Of a stretch of 64,000 nt of DNA, positions 8,976 to 18,326 are shown one piece after another; within the stretch, counting starts at the first letter, position 1, and each line of letters begins with the position of its first letter. The position numbers and the translations under genes are program-made. The stretch is from Candidatus Kapaibacterium sp. (GTDB lineage Bacteria; Bacteroidota; Ignavibacteria; Kapaibacteriales; UBA7675). The stretch covers positions 24,548 through 88,547 of the forward strand of contig JANQRB010000028.1 of NCBI GenBank assembly GCA_028284775.1, in the 5' to 3' direction. The notes beneath the pieces are model-generated. The model was not told the DNA's origin. It worked only from the letters and a program-made list of their open reading frames with translations, and did not search any database.

Positions 8976-9002
8976 TGCTTTTTGTTGCTTGTTGTTAGGT
9001 CT

Positions 9003-9461
9003 TCAAGGGATGAGGACCGCTATCGGGTCCGTGGGTGAAATCAGGGCGCCGCAGAGCAGAGCATACATAAACGAAATGGTGAAACCCAGCCAAACGGCAA
9101 GCAGCCAGAACAGCGATCCGCACACGAAGCTGGCGAGCAAGACGCCGGCGGTTGCCAGGACGGCGACCGGCAAACGCTCCTGTTTCAGATTATCAAAACG
9201 TCGATGCAAGGCTCCGGCAAACATTAACAAGGCCGGCATCCCATAAAGCAAGGTCTCGCTGCACTTAACCGAATGCAGCAGAGCGCGAACCGCGGAAAGT
9301 TTAAACAGCCCCAGACGTCCGGCGAGAACCAAGAGCCGCGACGCCGACAATGCAATTGCCACCAATCCTATTGCCGAGGGCAGCCTGAGATAACGATAAT
9401 TAAGATAGCCGGCCAGCGACGCCAGTGTCAGCTGCACAGCCATGATTTGCAACAGATTCAT
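9003..9461 (-). pseudogene. 5' remnant of a CPA1-type Na+/H+ antiporter (NhaP-like)
   Basis: The reading frame from ATG 9461 (preceded by CAGGG) encodes about 152 residues with five or so hydrophobic segments. It ends with the signature GALISPTDPIAVL, followed at once by IP and a stop. Intact NhaP-like antiporters continue for a further 250 or more residues, including the essential Asn-Asp ion-binding motif, so this fragment cannot form a working antiporter. The break falls right after a conserved membrane segment, and the arylamine acetyltransferase gene starts 27 bases further on. A deletion or recombination event probably removed the rest. The frame stays open upstream to about 9947, but that extension does not look like protein. 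Confidence 0.75.
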
Positions 9462-10007
9462 GCCAACCCTGTCATCCTGGCAATTGCTCAATTGTCCCTT
9501 CGAAGCCAACAAATTAGAATGCGCCGGACTTTCTGACAAGATTCGAGCTGCAGCATCTAAAGGCTGCCCCGACTTCATTGTCCCGAGCGTTCGCAGTATG
9601 GACAGCAGCCCTGGCCCCCGAATCGCCGTATCGTTCCGACTCTGCAGGCATCCTCTGGGATAGCAAAGTCCGTTCACCTGGCGGCTCCGATTGAATTCTC
9701 GCACAAGGATAACCCCGGAGACAAAAAATTTTGGGAGCAGGGGAGCATCAGCCGGACGAAGCGCCTGGCCATCCTCTTTGGTCAATCGCGGATTCACGTT
9801 CAAAAACAAGGTTTTTTGTGTCCCGACCTTTTTGTGGGGAACAACAGCCTGCAAGAAAACGGCCCCCGACCTAAGGGCGATCGACGCAATTGTTGAGTTA
9901 TTGTCGTAAAGCAATGCGAGCCATTCCTCCGTATCTTGGCCCCACAATATCGCAATGAGCGCTCATTTGTTTTTCTTTCAAGACCGAAGATCATGAGGTT
10001 ACGATCC
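9462..10007. other. Intergenic region between divergent antiporter remnant and T9SS cargo gene
   Basis: About 545 bases. Long open frames cross it on both strands but lack convincing protein features, and the upstream part of the minus-strand frame reads as non-coding. It probably holds the promoter of the exported protein gene that starts at 10008 and the former promoter of the antiporter gene. Confidence 0.4.
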
Positions 10008-11744
10008 ATGAAACGCAGATCATATCTTGCGGCAGGCACCGCAATGAGCGCACTGGCATTACTCTTCCTATTGCTGCCACCCGCCTCGGTGTATTCGCAG
10101 CGCTTTGAATTGGGTTTTGGCAATAGCACCGATGGCGCGGTTGATGTCGACCAGGTCGACAACTCCGCATTGTCGCCGATGTTGAGCGGTACAATCAGTA
10201 TCGGCACCAGGCTTAATCAGTACTATCGACCTTATCTGGTAAAAACCGACCGTGTTGGCACTATTCTCTGGTCGCAGTTATATGAAGACGCCGCTAACTA
10301 TTTTATTGCGGAGGATCATAGCGTTGCCGTGATGCAGGCCACTGACGGTTCGGAAGACATAATCTGGGCCTCGGCGCCGCCGCGGCCTTTCGCGCAGCCC
10401 ACCGAGACCGACATCTATGTTTGTCGACTCGACAAAAACGGCAACTTTATGTGGGGTAAGATCATCGGCGGCGTGAACCAGGTGGATTATCCGACGGCGC
10501 TGGCAATGACTGCCACCGGCGACATCGTCGTTACCGGCTACAATTCGCCGAACCCTTTGCCCAACCCCGGGCCGCCGCGCATCTTTGTAGCCAAATTGAG
10601 CGGAACCGGCACGGTCATTTTCCAGGGGGCCTGGAGCAGCAGCGAGGGTTCCATGCTTGCGAGCGGAGTGCTGACGAGCGGCAACAGTATTGTCATTTCG
10701 GCCGTATTCTCGGACAACAGCGGCGTTGACGCCAACGACATGTTTCTCCTGAGCATCTCTTCAAATGGTCAGCTTTTGAATTTCGCGAAGCGCTACGGCG
10801 GAACCGGGCATCAGCTTGCCAGCGATCTGGCCTTCGACCCGAATTCAAACATCGTCGTTGTCGGCAGTGCCGCCTCGCCGACAAATACAACCTGGGATGC
10901 CCATGCCATCAAAGTAGATCCCTTTGGCAACCTGCTGCTCGGCAAGCGCTACTACCACCAGGATCTGGGTAGTCAGTCCAGCAATGAGCTGGTCAATGCG
11001 CTGACGCCCAATCTTGGCGACAATGGTTTTATCCTGACCGGTGAGGCGACGCCGGATATCTCGGTGATTTCGCCGGCACCGGAAGCTTTTGCTTTCGGAA
11101 TCGACCTGAACCTGAATATTAACAGCGGTCCGGTGATCTACAGTCCTTCGCCCGAAGCGGGGATTGCCTGGGATATTGTTCGTTCGAATCTGGGCGATCC
11201 GAATCTCCAGGGCTACTACATCGCAGGCGGCAAGACCTGGCCCGTCAGCACAAACTATTTGCTGCGCGTCGATTTCTCGCTGAGCAGCGGCTGCGATGAC
11301 GCCTACCCGATGCAGACCGAGAACCTGACGGTTGCGAAGAATGTTAATGTAAGCCGACTTGAGCTCGGGCGTGAAGAGAGTAAACAGTTCAACCATAGCG
11401 AGCACGATCCTTCCGGCTATGTCTGCGCCCTTCAGACTCCCAAGCAAGGCGCTGACAGCCGCGAGTCCGACATAGCGACGAGCGATCTCAGACCGGGCAT
11501 CCGGCCGAATCCCGTTGCGAGCGGCACCGAATTCCAGCTTGTATTAACAATGGAGCAGGCTGCCGCTTTACAGATTCATATCAGTGATATGACCGGTCGG
11601 CGCCTGCAGACATTCCGGCGGACGGCCGTGCAGGGAGCCAACCGCTTCGCGATCGAAACCCGCGGCCTGCGGCCGGGAATGTACCTGGTCGATGTCCGCG
11701 CGCCCTTCAGTCAACAGCGGTTCAGGCTCGTAGTTAACGAGTAG
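10008..11744 (+). CDS. Exported beta-propeller-like repeat protein with T9SS sorting domain
   Basis: A protein of 578 residues. The signal peptide (about 1-30: KRRSYLAAG, then an LALLFLLLPP core, cleavage near VYSQ) is followed by repeats of the form D-x-N-G-x-x-x-W-x-x-x-x-GG...D...A...G-x-I-V-V-x-G, the pattern of secreted blade-like repeats. The last 75 or so residues are a T9SS type A sorting domain: it opens IRPNPVASGTEFQL, contains ISDMTGRRLQ and ends in LRPGMYLVDVR. The protein should cross the outer membrane and be attached to or released from the surface. I chose ATG 10008 over 9993 because GAGG lies 9 bases upstream. Its repeats resemble those of the 1105-residue protein at 52415. 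Binding target unknown. Confidence 0.82.
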   Translation: MKRRSYLAAGTAMSALALLFLLLPPASVYSQRFELGFGNSTDGAVDVDQVDNSALSPMLSGTISIGTRLNQYYRPYLVKTDRVGTILWSQLYEDAANYFIAEDHSVAVMQATDGSEDIIWASAPPRPFAQPTETDIYVCRLDKNGNFMWGKIIGGVNQVDYPTALAMTATGDIVVTGYNSPNPLPNPGPPRIFVAKLSGTGTVIFQGAWSSSEGSMLASGVLTSGNSIVISAVFSDNSGVDANDMFLLSISSNGQLLNFAKRYGGTGHQLASDLAFDPNSNIVVVGSAASPTNTTWDAHAIKVDPFGNLLLGKRYYHQDLGSQSSNELVNALTPNLGDNGFILTGEATPDISVISPAPEAFAFGIDLNLNINSGPVIYSPSPEAGIAWDIVRSNLGDPNLQGYYIAGGKTWPVSTNYLLRVDFSLSSGCDDAYPMQTENLTVAKNVNVSRLELGREESKQFNHSEHDPSGYVCALQTPKQGADSRESDIATSDLRPGIRPNPVASGTEFQLVLTMEQAAALQIHISDMTGRRLQTFRRTAVQGANRFAIETRGLRPGMYLVDVRAPFSQQRFRLVVNE

Positions 11745-11776
11745 TGATATAGAGCCTTAACGGGGTGGATAAATAG

Positions 11777-11861
11777 TCCTCTCGCCCATCGTTGCAATCA
11801 AACATTGCACACAATATGTTGTGCCGTGGATGGAAGCCAGCAAGACGATGGCGCGAGAGGA
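11777..11861 (+). terminator. Long inverted repeat, likely bidirectional terminator
   Basis: The arm TCCTCTCGCCCATCGT (11777-11792) pairs with ACGATGGCGCGAGAGGA (11845-11861) with a single bulged base. Inside sits a second small hairpin, CACAA-TATG-TTGTG. On the plus strand the stem is followed at once by TTTTTT. It lies exactly between two convergent genes, so it can stop transcription of the T9SS cargo gene and probably of the TPR-LuxR gene as well. Confidence 0.75.
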
Positions 11862-11865
11862 TTTT

Positions 11866-13566
11866 TTAACAGGCGGCCAGAAAAACCGTTAGGTTGTCAT
11901 CGCGACTGAGGCCGAACTTTCGCCGGAGACGATATCGATACTGCTCCACGCTGCGGATCGATACACAAAGCAGACGGCTGATGTCCTTTGTTGTTAAGTT
12001 GAGTTTCAATAGGGTGCACAGTTTAAGTTCCAGGGGCGTCAACTGCGGAAAACGGGCCGAGATAGAGTGGACAAAGTCACCGTGCAACTGTTCGAATTCA
12101 TTAAGAAATGCATCCCAGCTTTTTTCATCGTTAATACTCTCGCGCAATTGCCGCGCAACGCCTTTGATGAGATCGCTCTTCCCTTGCGGCGCTTCCAGGA
12201 AGACACGTATCTGCCGCTGCAGTGATTGGAGCAGCTCGTTTTTCTGCGAAAGCAACAGGGCAACGGCTATGACACGGTTCGTCTTCTGCCGGACGCTCTC
12301 TTCCAGTTGTTGCTGCCGCAGCTTCAGCACGTCGTTTTCTTTCTCCGCAAGCATCTTTTCATGTTCCAATCGCTCCACTTCAAAGCCGATCTGCATTTTA
12401 GCAATTTGTTTCTGCTTGTCTTCCCCCAGCAGTTGCCGGTCGTATTCCTGGTACGACTTCAAATGTCGAAAGGCTTCGCGCCAGGCTGCCCGCCCTTCGT
12501 AGATGCTGTATAAGGACTTGTGAATCTCCGCCAGATACCTCTTGAGTCCATTCTTGTGCGCGCAGGCCAGGGCCTGCTCGTACATTGGAATCGCCGCATC
12601 TTCATCGCCTGTCGAGCTTTTGACCGCAGCGAGATTGATCAGTGCGCTTGTATAATACTGATTATGAGCGATGGCCTGCGCACGATCGCGACATTCTTCC
12701 CAGCAGCGGACAGCCTCATCGCGTTCGCCGGCATAGTGGTGCAAACTGCCGAGTCCCAGCAGCGTCAGGATCTGACGCGTCGTACTGCGACACTCCCTGA
12801 ACAGCTCCAGCGCTTTCAACAGTAAAGCTCGTGCCTCCGGAATATTCGTCATTTCATTCGACGCCCGATCGAGCATGAGCAGCCGGCTCCCCAGATTAGC
12901 GCTGACATTCGCCAGCTCGTGCAGATCGTCCTGCTTGCTCAGTGCCGCGAGAGCTTTGCGCGAATAAACGATCGACTGCGGCATATCTCCCATTGCGCTG
13001 TAAACATTGGCGATGTCATCCAGCGCGATGGCCGCATAACGGCTTTCGGGACCTATGATATTGAGGGTCTGAAAGTAACATTCGAGCGCTTCCTTGCTAT
13101 CGCCCAGTTGAAATTGGATATTTCCGAGCAGCGAGTAGATTTGCCCCCTGAGGTAGCCGTTATCGAGGGGTTGACAGAGGTCGAGTGCTTGCCGCGTATG
13201 AATGAGCGCCTGCAGGTGCTCGCCGACCATAAAGTAGACCCTGCCGGTGTCTCGCAGCGTTGCCGCCAGTTCGCTTTCGTCGTCAAGGGCCTGTGCAGCC
13301 GCGCGCGCGCGTTCAAGCTGCCTGAATGCTTCCGCGAAATTGCTCATGGCGCCATAGCTGCAAGCAAGGATGCGCAGGCATTGAGCGTAAAGCTCCTTGT
13401 TTTGCCGCGTTACCCCCAATTGCAGAGCTTCGCGCACCAGACTAAGACTGCGTTTGGGATCGACTTTGAGGAGAGCTTCGCTGAGGCTTCGCAGCAGGAC
13501 GGCACGCTCCGAGGCAGTGTTGCTCTCCTGCAGGCCCTGTTCCAGGCGTTCTATTTCTATCTTCAT
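11866..13566 (-). CDS. TPR-repeat protein with C-terminal LuxR-type DNA-binding domain
   Basis: About 566 residues from ATG 13566. An in-frame TTG at 13605 would add 13 residues, and neither start has a strong ribosome site. The N-terminal two thirds (about 1-375) are TPR-like repeats. A long coiled coil follows (about 385-450, KQKQIAKMQIGFEVERLEHE onward). The C-terminus is a LuxR/GerE-like helix-turn-helix (LTPLELKLCTLLKLNLTTKD, then VSIRSVEQYRYRLRRKFGL). This layout, without signal peptide or transmembrane helix, recurs among Bacteroidota regulators and suggests a transcription factor controlled by protein binding at the TPRs. It lies 128 bases upstream (in plus coordinates) of a TPR histidine kinase on the same strand, and the two may act together. 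Confidence 0.85.
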   Translation of the reverse strand: MKIEIERLEQGLQESNTASERAVLLRSLSEALLKVDPKRSLSLVREALQLGVTRQNKELYAQCLRILACSYGAMSNFAEAFRQLERARAAAQALDDESELAATLRDTGRVYFMVGEHLQALIHTRQALDLCQPLDNGYLRGQIYSLLGNIQFQLGDSKEALECYFQTLNIIGPESRYAAIALDDIANVYSAMGDMPQSIVYSRKALAALSKQDDLHELANVSANLGSRLLMLDRASNEMTNIPEARALLLKALELFRECRSTTRQILTLLGLGSLHHYAGERDEAVRCWEECRDRAQAIAHNQYYTSALINLAAVKSSTGDEDAAIPMYEQALACAHKNGLKRYLAEIHKSLYSIYEGRAAWREAFRHLKSYQEYDRQLLGEDKQKQIAKMQIGFEVERLEHEKMLAEKENDVLKLRQQQLEESVRQKTNRVIAVALLLSQKNELLQSLQRQIRVFLEAPQGKSDLIKGVARQLRESINDEKSWDAFLNEFEQLHGDFVHSISARFPQLTPLELKLCTLLKLNLTTKDISRLLCVSIRSVEQYRYRLRRKFGLSRDDNLTVFLAAC

Positions 13567-13732
13567 CGTGGATGATTTCTTAAAGTTCGACTCATTGGGC
13601 AGCAATTATTGCCAATACCAACCCGCAGGCCATCACCTTGCCAGGATTGGACTCTAAAGGATTCAACGTTTATAGGGTGGGCTTACAAATACTTAAACCT
13701 GATTCGGCAATCCGGATCAGGCGGCTGTCAAT

Positions 13733-15676
13733 CTACTTCTGCGGCAGCTCCACTGCAAATTCACTTCCCCGCCCCGGATGACTTTCACACCATATCCGGC
13801 CGCCCATCTGCTCCACCAGCCGTTTGGCAATCGACAGGCCAAGCCCGGTCGAATGCTCGCCACCCGTCGGACGGGCCGACAGGCGAGCATATTTGGTAAA
13901 CAGGCGCTCTTGATCTTCGTGGGTAATTCCGGGTCCCTGATCACGAACGCGACAGCAGTATCCTTTCTCCGTCGGAGCGATATCGATCTGTACTACGGTG
14001 TCGGGCGGCGAAAATTTCAGCGCATTGGAGACCAGGTTATCCAGCACCTGGTAGGTTTTATCTTTGTCGGCGCTTACATAAAGGCCTCGCTGGCCGGAAC
14101 GGCTGAGCAGTCTGATGTTTTTGCGGGCAGCCATTTCACGGTAGTCGGCCGAGAGCTGGTCGGCAAGCTGAGCCAGGTCGAAGCGTTCCTTCGACAGCTC
14201 AATGGTGCCCGACTCGATAGCATGAATATCCAGCAGGCTGCTGATAATCGTCTCCATGCGCTGGGCTGCCGATTTGATGGTGCCGGCCCGCTCTTTGATC
14301 TCGGTCTTGCCGAAGTACTCGGTCCGCGCTTCCATCAGGTCGGCCACCATAATGATACCTGTCAGGGGATTTTTCAGATCGTGGGCCACGATACCCAGGA
14401 ATTCATTTTTTTCTTCATTCAGCTCGCGCAGCGCGTGGTTGAGGTCCGCCAGCTCCTCCATGCGCTGTCGGTAAATGTCGGCAGCCTGACGCGATTGCTC
14501 CACCTGTCGCAACACCTGCACGTCGCGGGCGCGCTTCTTTACTTCGGCGCTGATCGTTTCTTCCTTCACACGATAGAATTCACTGAAAAAGCGGTAGGCC
14601 TGCTCAAAATCTCCCCTGGTAGCGTGGCTCTCCGCCAGAGCCCTGGCCGATTCATAGAGCAGTTTCCTGGATTCGGTTTCCTCCGCGATCTGTCGCGAGC
14701 CGACAAAATGCCGAATAGCCTCGTCAACCTGACCACGGGCCAAAAGAAGCGTACCGATAGAACACAATGCTTTGGCTTCGCCGGAACGGTTGCCGATGGC
14801 GCGCGTCAACTCAAGGCTTTTGCCAAAGTGCTCCGAAGCCTCTTCCCGCCTGCCCTGGGCCTCCATGATTCGACCGATGTTATAGTACGCCGTAGCTTCC
14901 GCATAGGTGTTGCTCTCGCCTTTTGCCAGGTCAAGATTCTGCCGGGCATATAATAAGGCATTCTCGGTATCGCCGGTGGCAAGATATACTTCGGCCAGGC
15001 GATTGATGGTAGTCATCATCCCTTGCCGGTTGGCGGATTCTTCCTTCAGTCGCAGGCTATCATGGAGGTATTCGAGAGCCTGTTCATGTTCGCCGATTTC
15101 GGCGTAGATAATACCGATATTCGTCAGCGAGGTGCCGATACGCGCACTGTCGCCAAGCGTCTTCCGGATGCCCAGACTACGGAGATAATAGTCGAGCGCC
15201 CTGGCATTGTCACCCAAAGCCTGATAGACGTTGCCGATATTCATGAGCGAAGTCGCAATGTCGCCCTGGTCGCCCATACGCTCCCGCATTTCGAGGCTGG
15301 CCAGAAAACTCTCCAGCGCCCGACCATAATCCGCCAGGCGAATTGCGGTGGCGCCGATGGTATTCAAAGCAAATGCGGCCTCGCTCTGCTCGTCGGCGCG
15401 CCTGCTTTCTTCAAGCGCTTTTTCGCTGATTTCAATTGCATCAGCATAGCGCGACAAACGATAAGAACAGGCCGCCTGCATGTTAAGCGCCCTGGCATGG
15501 CCCCGCTCATACGCTTCTTCGGCCGCCAGAACACGCGCCTGCTCGGCATAGTGGTGAGCCCGAAGCACATCGGCATTCAGCAGTTCCCAGGCCAGCTCGT
15601 TAAGCGTGTCAACGCGCGGCCTGATGTCGAGGCCAAGCTCCAATTGTGCTTCCAATACTTGCAGAGTAGTTTTCAT
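13733..15676 (-). CDS. TPR-containing sensor histidine kinase
   Basis: A 647-residue cytoplasmic histidine kinase. About eight TPR-like repeats fill residues 10-370, each with helix patterns such as GDQGDIATSLMNIGNVYQAL. A coiled coil (about 375-425) leads to the HisKA domain with phospho-accepting H432 in IVAHDLKNPLTG. The HATPase domain has an N box near 546 (DNLVSNALKFS), a G1 box DQGPGI and a G2 box STGLGLSIAKRLV. There is no receiver domain and no transmembrane segment. It is a full-length paralogue of the kinase at the left end of the window. No response regulator is adjacent; the TPR-LuxR gene downstream on the same strand lacks a receiver domain. Confidence 0.92.
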   Translation of the reverse strand: MKTTLQVLEAQLELGLDIRPRVDTLNELAWELLNADVLRAHHYAEQARVLAAEEAYERGHARALNMQAACSYRLSRYADAIEISEKALEESRRADEQSEAAFALNTIGATAIRLADYGRALESFLASLEMRERMGDQGDIATSLMNIGNVYQALGDNARALDYYLRSLGIRKTLGDSARIGTSLTNIGIIYAEIGEHEQALEYLHDSLRLKEESANRQGMMTTINRLAEVYLATGDTENALLYARQNLDLAKGESNTYAEATAYYNIGRIMEAQGRREEASEHFGKSLELTRAIGNRSGEAKALCSIGTLLLARGQVDEAIRHFVGSRQIAEETESRKLLYESARALAESHATRGDFEQAYRFFSEFYRVKEETISAEVKKRARDVQVLRQVEQSRQAADIYRQRMEELADLNHALRELNEEKNEFLGIVAHDLKNPLTGIIMVADLMEARTEYFGKTEIKERAGTIKSAAQRMETIISSLLDIHAIESGTIELSKERFDLAQLADQLSADYREMAARKNIRLLSRSGQRGLYVSADKDKTYQVLDNLVSNALKFSPPDTVVQIDIAPTEKGYCCRVRDQGPGITHEDQERLFTKYARLSARPTGGEHSTGLGLSIAKRLVEQMGGRIWCESHPGRGSEFAVELPQK

Positions 15677-16219
15677 CTACAACAAACTCTGATTTTTCAC
15701 CGTGGAGTGTGCTGTCTGCGTTCGGTTGGCACTACGACAGACATTGTGAAATCCTGAAATCGGCTTATCGTCCTCCTAATTTACCACGCCCACAGAACAA
15801 TGTATAGATGATTTGCTACAAAAACAGCAAGCTCAGGTATCATGGCAATTTTTACCCGATTGCTACTATGTGCAACCGCCTCAGTCAGCCCGGCCGGCGA
15901 TGATGTGCCGGAGTCATCCGACTCCCGCCTGCCGCAACACCCTTCCCAAACCGCGCCGCGCTCCGGGGGATCGTCCCAGTAATAATGATCATGTGTCATG
16001 GAATGGTCGTACATCGTATATTCGCCCCCAGGCTTGGAGCAAACGCAAGCTCTCCGGAGGCTGGGCGCCCCGGACAGATCTCTATTCGCGGTCGGGAGAG
16101 CATTGCGCAGCAGGATATCTTGTGACCTGTCGGCACTGTTGCGATTGAATGCTTGCCGGCCCGCAAGCCGCGGCTCCAGACAAAATATTGTGTCACTCTA
16201 GCGTATCAGGAGAACAGGA
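15677..16219. other. Intergenic region between divergent kinase and VOC genes
   Basis: About 540 bases. Short open frames on both strands (up to about 110 codons) have unlikely compositions and no start signals. I see no strong repeat. It presumably contains the two divergent promoters. Confidence 0.5.
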
Positions 16220-16624
16220 TTGAACTCGGTCACTCCGCATCTGGCGGTAACAGATCTCGAACGATCCATTGCTTTCTACCGCGACTTCCTGGGCTTTGAG
16301 ACGAGCTTCCTGCAGCATGCCCGGGACGAGAGCCCATTTTTCGCAATTCTGCGCAATGGCACGGTCGAGTTAATGCTCTGCAACTGGGAGTACAGCGCTT
16401 CGCCGCCGCCCTTCGATGGGCAGGCTGCAGGCGGCGGCAATCTGGTAATTTACCTGGATGTGAACGATGCGACAAGCTACTGGCAGCGCAGCCGTACTCT
16501 CGGCACTCAGGTTGTTAAAGCCATGATCGATACCGATTGGGGCACAAGAGAATTCTGGCTCCGCGATCCGGACGGCTGGATCGTGGCGATATCGCAAACT
16601 TTGGGAACGAGCGACGCCGGCTGA
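16220..16624 (+). CDS. VOC-superfamily (glyoxalase/bleomycin resistance) protein
   Basis: A 134-residue single VOC domain: VTPHLAVTDLERSIAFYRDF opens the first module and EFWLRDPDGWIVAISQTLG closes the second. A His in the first strand (PHLAV) and Asp/Glu near the end may bind metal. Family roles include glyoxalase, extradiol dioxygenase and antibiotic binding; none can be assigned. The start is TTG 16220 with AGGAG seven bases upstream, one of several strong-SD TTG starts in this window. A GC-rich hairpin without a T-tract (16643-16659) lies just after the stop. Confidence 0.85.
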   Translation: MNSVTPHLAVTDLERSIAFYRDFLGFETSFLQHARDESPFFAILRNGTVELMLCNWEYSASPPPFDGQAAGGGNLVIYLDVNDATSYWQRSRTLGTQVVKAMIDTDWGTREFWLRDPDGWIVAISQTLGTSDAG

Positions 16625-16825
16625 AAGGCCGGTAGCGGCTTTGGCGCTGCCTGAGCGCCCCTTCACCCCGGGACGGGGAATGCCGTATGCCTTGCGCAAG
16701 CAAAAGATCCGCTTAATTTGCGAGCCTTTCGAAAAGTAAGATTCATCTGAGCACCGCCGGCACCGCCCCTTCCCCGGTATCGTCAAACGGGTACTCTGTG
16801 TGTAAATTCCCAGTATCAGGATCGT

Positions 16826-18310
16826 ATGGAAAGCCAACTCCTTCAATCCCTTAACAATTTCCTGCGCAAACAGGAATTGCAACCCCTGGTGGAACAGATC
16901 GCCGGTATCGGCAATTCCGAAGTCGTGGAAATTCGGCTCATGAATCCGGAATTCGACTGGGTCCCGATCGGCCGATTGCTCAACAAAGTGAAAAATCTAC
17001 CGAGTGATTCCTACGACAGTGCCTTCAGCCGCGCTGTTGCGGAACGCGTTGTCGCGACACAACGCTATGTGGACGTCGCTGATATTTCGAGCAGTATGCT
17101 TCGCTCGCAGAGCCTGGCTGAACAGGCGCTCAAGTCTTTCGCCTGTTTTCCGATTATTACGGCCGGCCGCGTAATCGGCGCACTGTTTATCGCTTCCAGC
17201 TACGTGCGCGATCCATTGAACGAAACACGCCTCGGGATTTTCGCCAGACTGTGCACGACGCTGGCGTATTTCTGTGAGCGCGAGCGATATTTCAGCCGTG
17301 AGAGCCTCGCCAGACAGCAGGATGGCCGCTACGGCATCGTCAGCGTCAATACTGCGATGCAGCAGATTCTCGACCTGCTGCCGCGCATTGCCCGAAGCGC
17401 GGCGCCGGTGCTGATTAGCGGTGAGACCGGCACGGGCAAGGAGTTGCTGGCACAGGCCATCCACCGGCTCAGCGATCGCAAGAGCAAGCGTTTCGTCACA
17501 GTTCACTGCGGCGCACTCAGCGAAACACTGTTGGAAAGTGAGTTATTCGGCCATGTTAAAGGCGCTTTCACGGGCGCCGACAGCGACAGGCAGGGATCTT
17601 TCGGTCTGGCGGATGGCGGGACGATATTTCTCGATGAAATCACGACAGCTTCGCCCGAGCTGCAGGTGAAGCTCTTGCGAGTGCTGGAGTATGGTGAAAT
17701 CCGACCCGTCGGCAGCCCGCAAAGCCGACACGTGGATGTGCGCGTTATCGTGGCCGGCAATGAAGATCTCCCCGTCCTTGTCGAGCAGCATCGTTTTCGC
17801 AGGGATCTCTTTTATCGATTACAGGTCGTCGATCTCCAGGTACCGCCCCTGCGGGAACGCCGTGACGACATCCCTCTGCTGGTCCGTCACTTTCTGAAGC
17901 TCTACGCCGAATTTTATGGCAAGAAGTTGGCCGGCATTTCGGACGACGTGGTGCAAGATTTGCAAGAGCGCGAATGGGACGGCAATGTTCGGCAACTGAA
18001 GAATATGATTGAAAAACTCGTGATTCTCTGCGACGCCGATACATTTGTCGACATAGATGTCGCCGCTCGCCTGCTCCCGGCCGGCGGCCCGCAACAGGCA
18101 GTGGAGAGCGGGCGCGCCGACTTCGGCCGTTTTCAGAGCTATCGGCACTTCAAAGAAGCCAGCCTGCACAATCTGGAACGCGACTTTTTGTTGCAGGCCC
18201 TGGAACAATGCTATTGGAATGAGTCGCGCACGGCCCGCAAACTGCAAATGGTGCGCTCCACGCTGCTGAACCGTATGAAAGTGCTGGGTATCAGCAAACC
18301 TTCCACCTGA
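16826..18310 (+). CDS. Sigma-54-dependent transcriptional activator with GAF domain
   Basis: A 494-residue bacterial enhancer-binding protein. An N-terminal GAF-like sensory domain (about 25-155) is followed by a complete AAA+ domain: Walker A SGETGTGKELL (about 195-205), the sigma-54-contacting GAFTGA near 250, and Walker B GGTIFLDEI near 267. A C-terminal Fis-type helix-turn-helix (about 450-490) contains ARKLQMVRSTLLNRMKVLGI. It should drive sigma-54 promoters by ATP hydrolysis. There is no receiver domain, so the signal enters by GAF ligand binding or by a partner. The partner is probably the Ser/Thr kinase-AAA-TPR protein encoded 16 bases downstream, because some bacteria carry both parts in one polypeptide. 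Confidence 0.93.
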   Translation: MESQLLQSLNNFLRKQELQPLVEQIAGIGNSEVVEIRLMNPEFDWVPIGRLLNKVKNLPSDSYDSAFSRAVAERVVATQRYVDVADISSSMLRSQSLAEQALKSFACFPIITAGRVIGALFIASSYVRDPLNETRLGIFARLCTTLAYFCERERYFSRESLARQQDGRYGIVSVNTAMQQILDLLPRIARSAAPVLISGETGTGKELLAQAIHRLSDRKSKRFVTVHCGALSETLLESELFGHVKGAFTGADSDRQGSFGLADGGTIFLDEITTASPELQVKLLRVLEYGEIRPVGSPQSRHVDVRVIVAGNEDLPVLVEQHRFRRDLFYRLQVVDLQVPPLRERRDDIPLLVRHFLKLYAEFYGKKLAGISDDVVQDLQEREWDGNVRQLKNMIEKLVILCDADTFVDIDVAARLLPAGGPQQAVESGRADFGRFQSYRHFKEASLHNLERDFLLQALEQCYWNESRTARKLQMVRSTLLNRMKVLGISKPST

Positions 18311-18326
18311 GACCACAGGTAGCTCT

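Noticed and set aside
9462..9947. Upstream extension of the antiporter remnant
   Set aside because: It overlaps the divergent T9SS cargo leader and lacks protein-like sequence; the antiporter start at 9461 matches the family.
13778..14953. 391-codon plus-strand frame
   Set aside because: It is antisense to the TPR histidine kinase.
16642..16660. Possible sigma-54 promoter (GG-N10-GC)
   Set aside because: The spacing fits but the flanking bases do not match, and the same sequence is explained by the GGCGCT/AGCGCC hairpin after the VOC gene.
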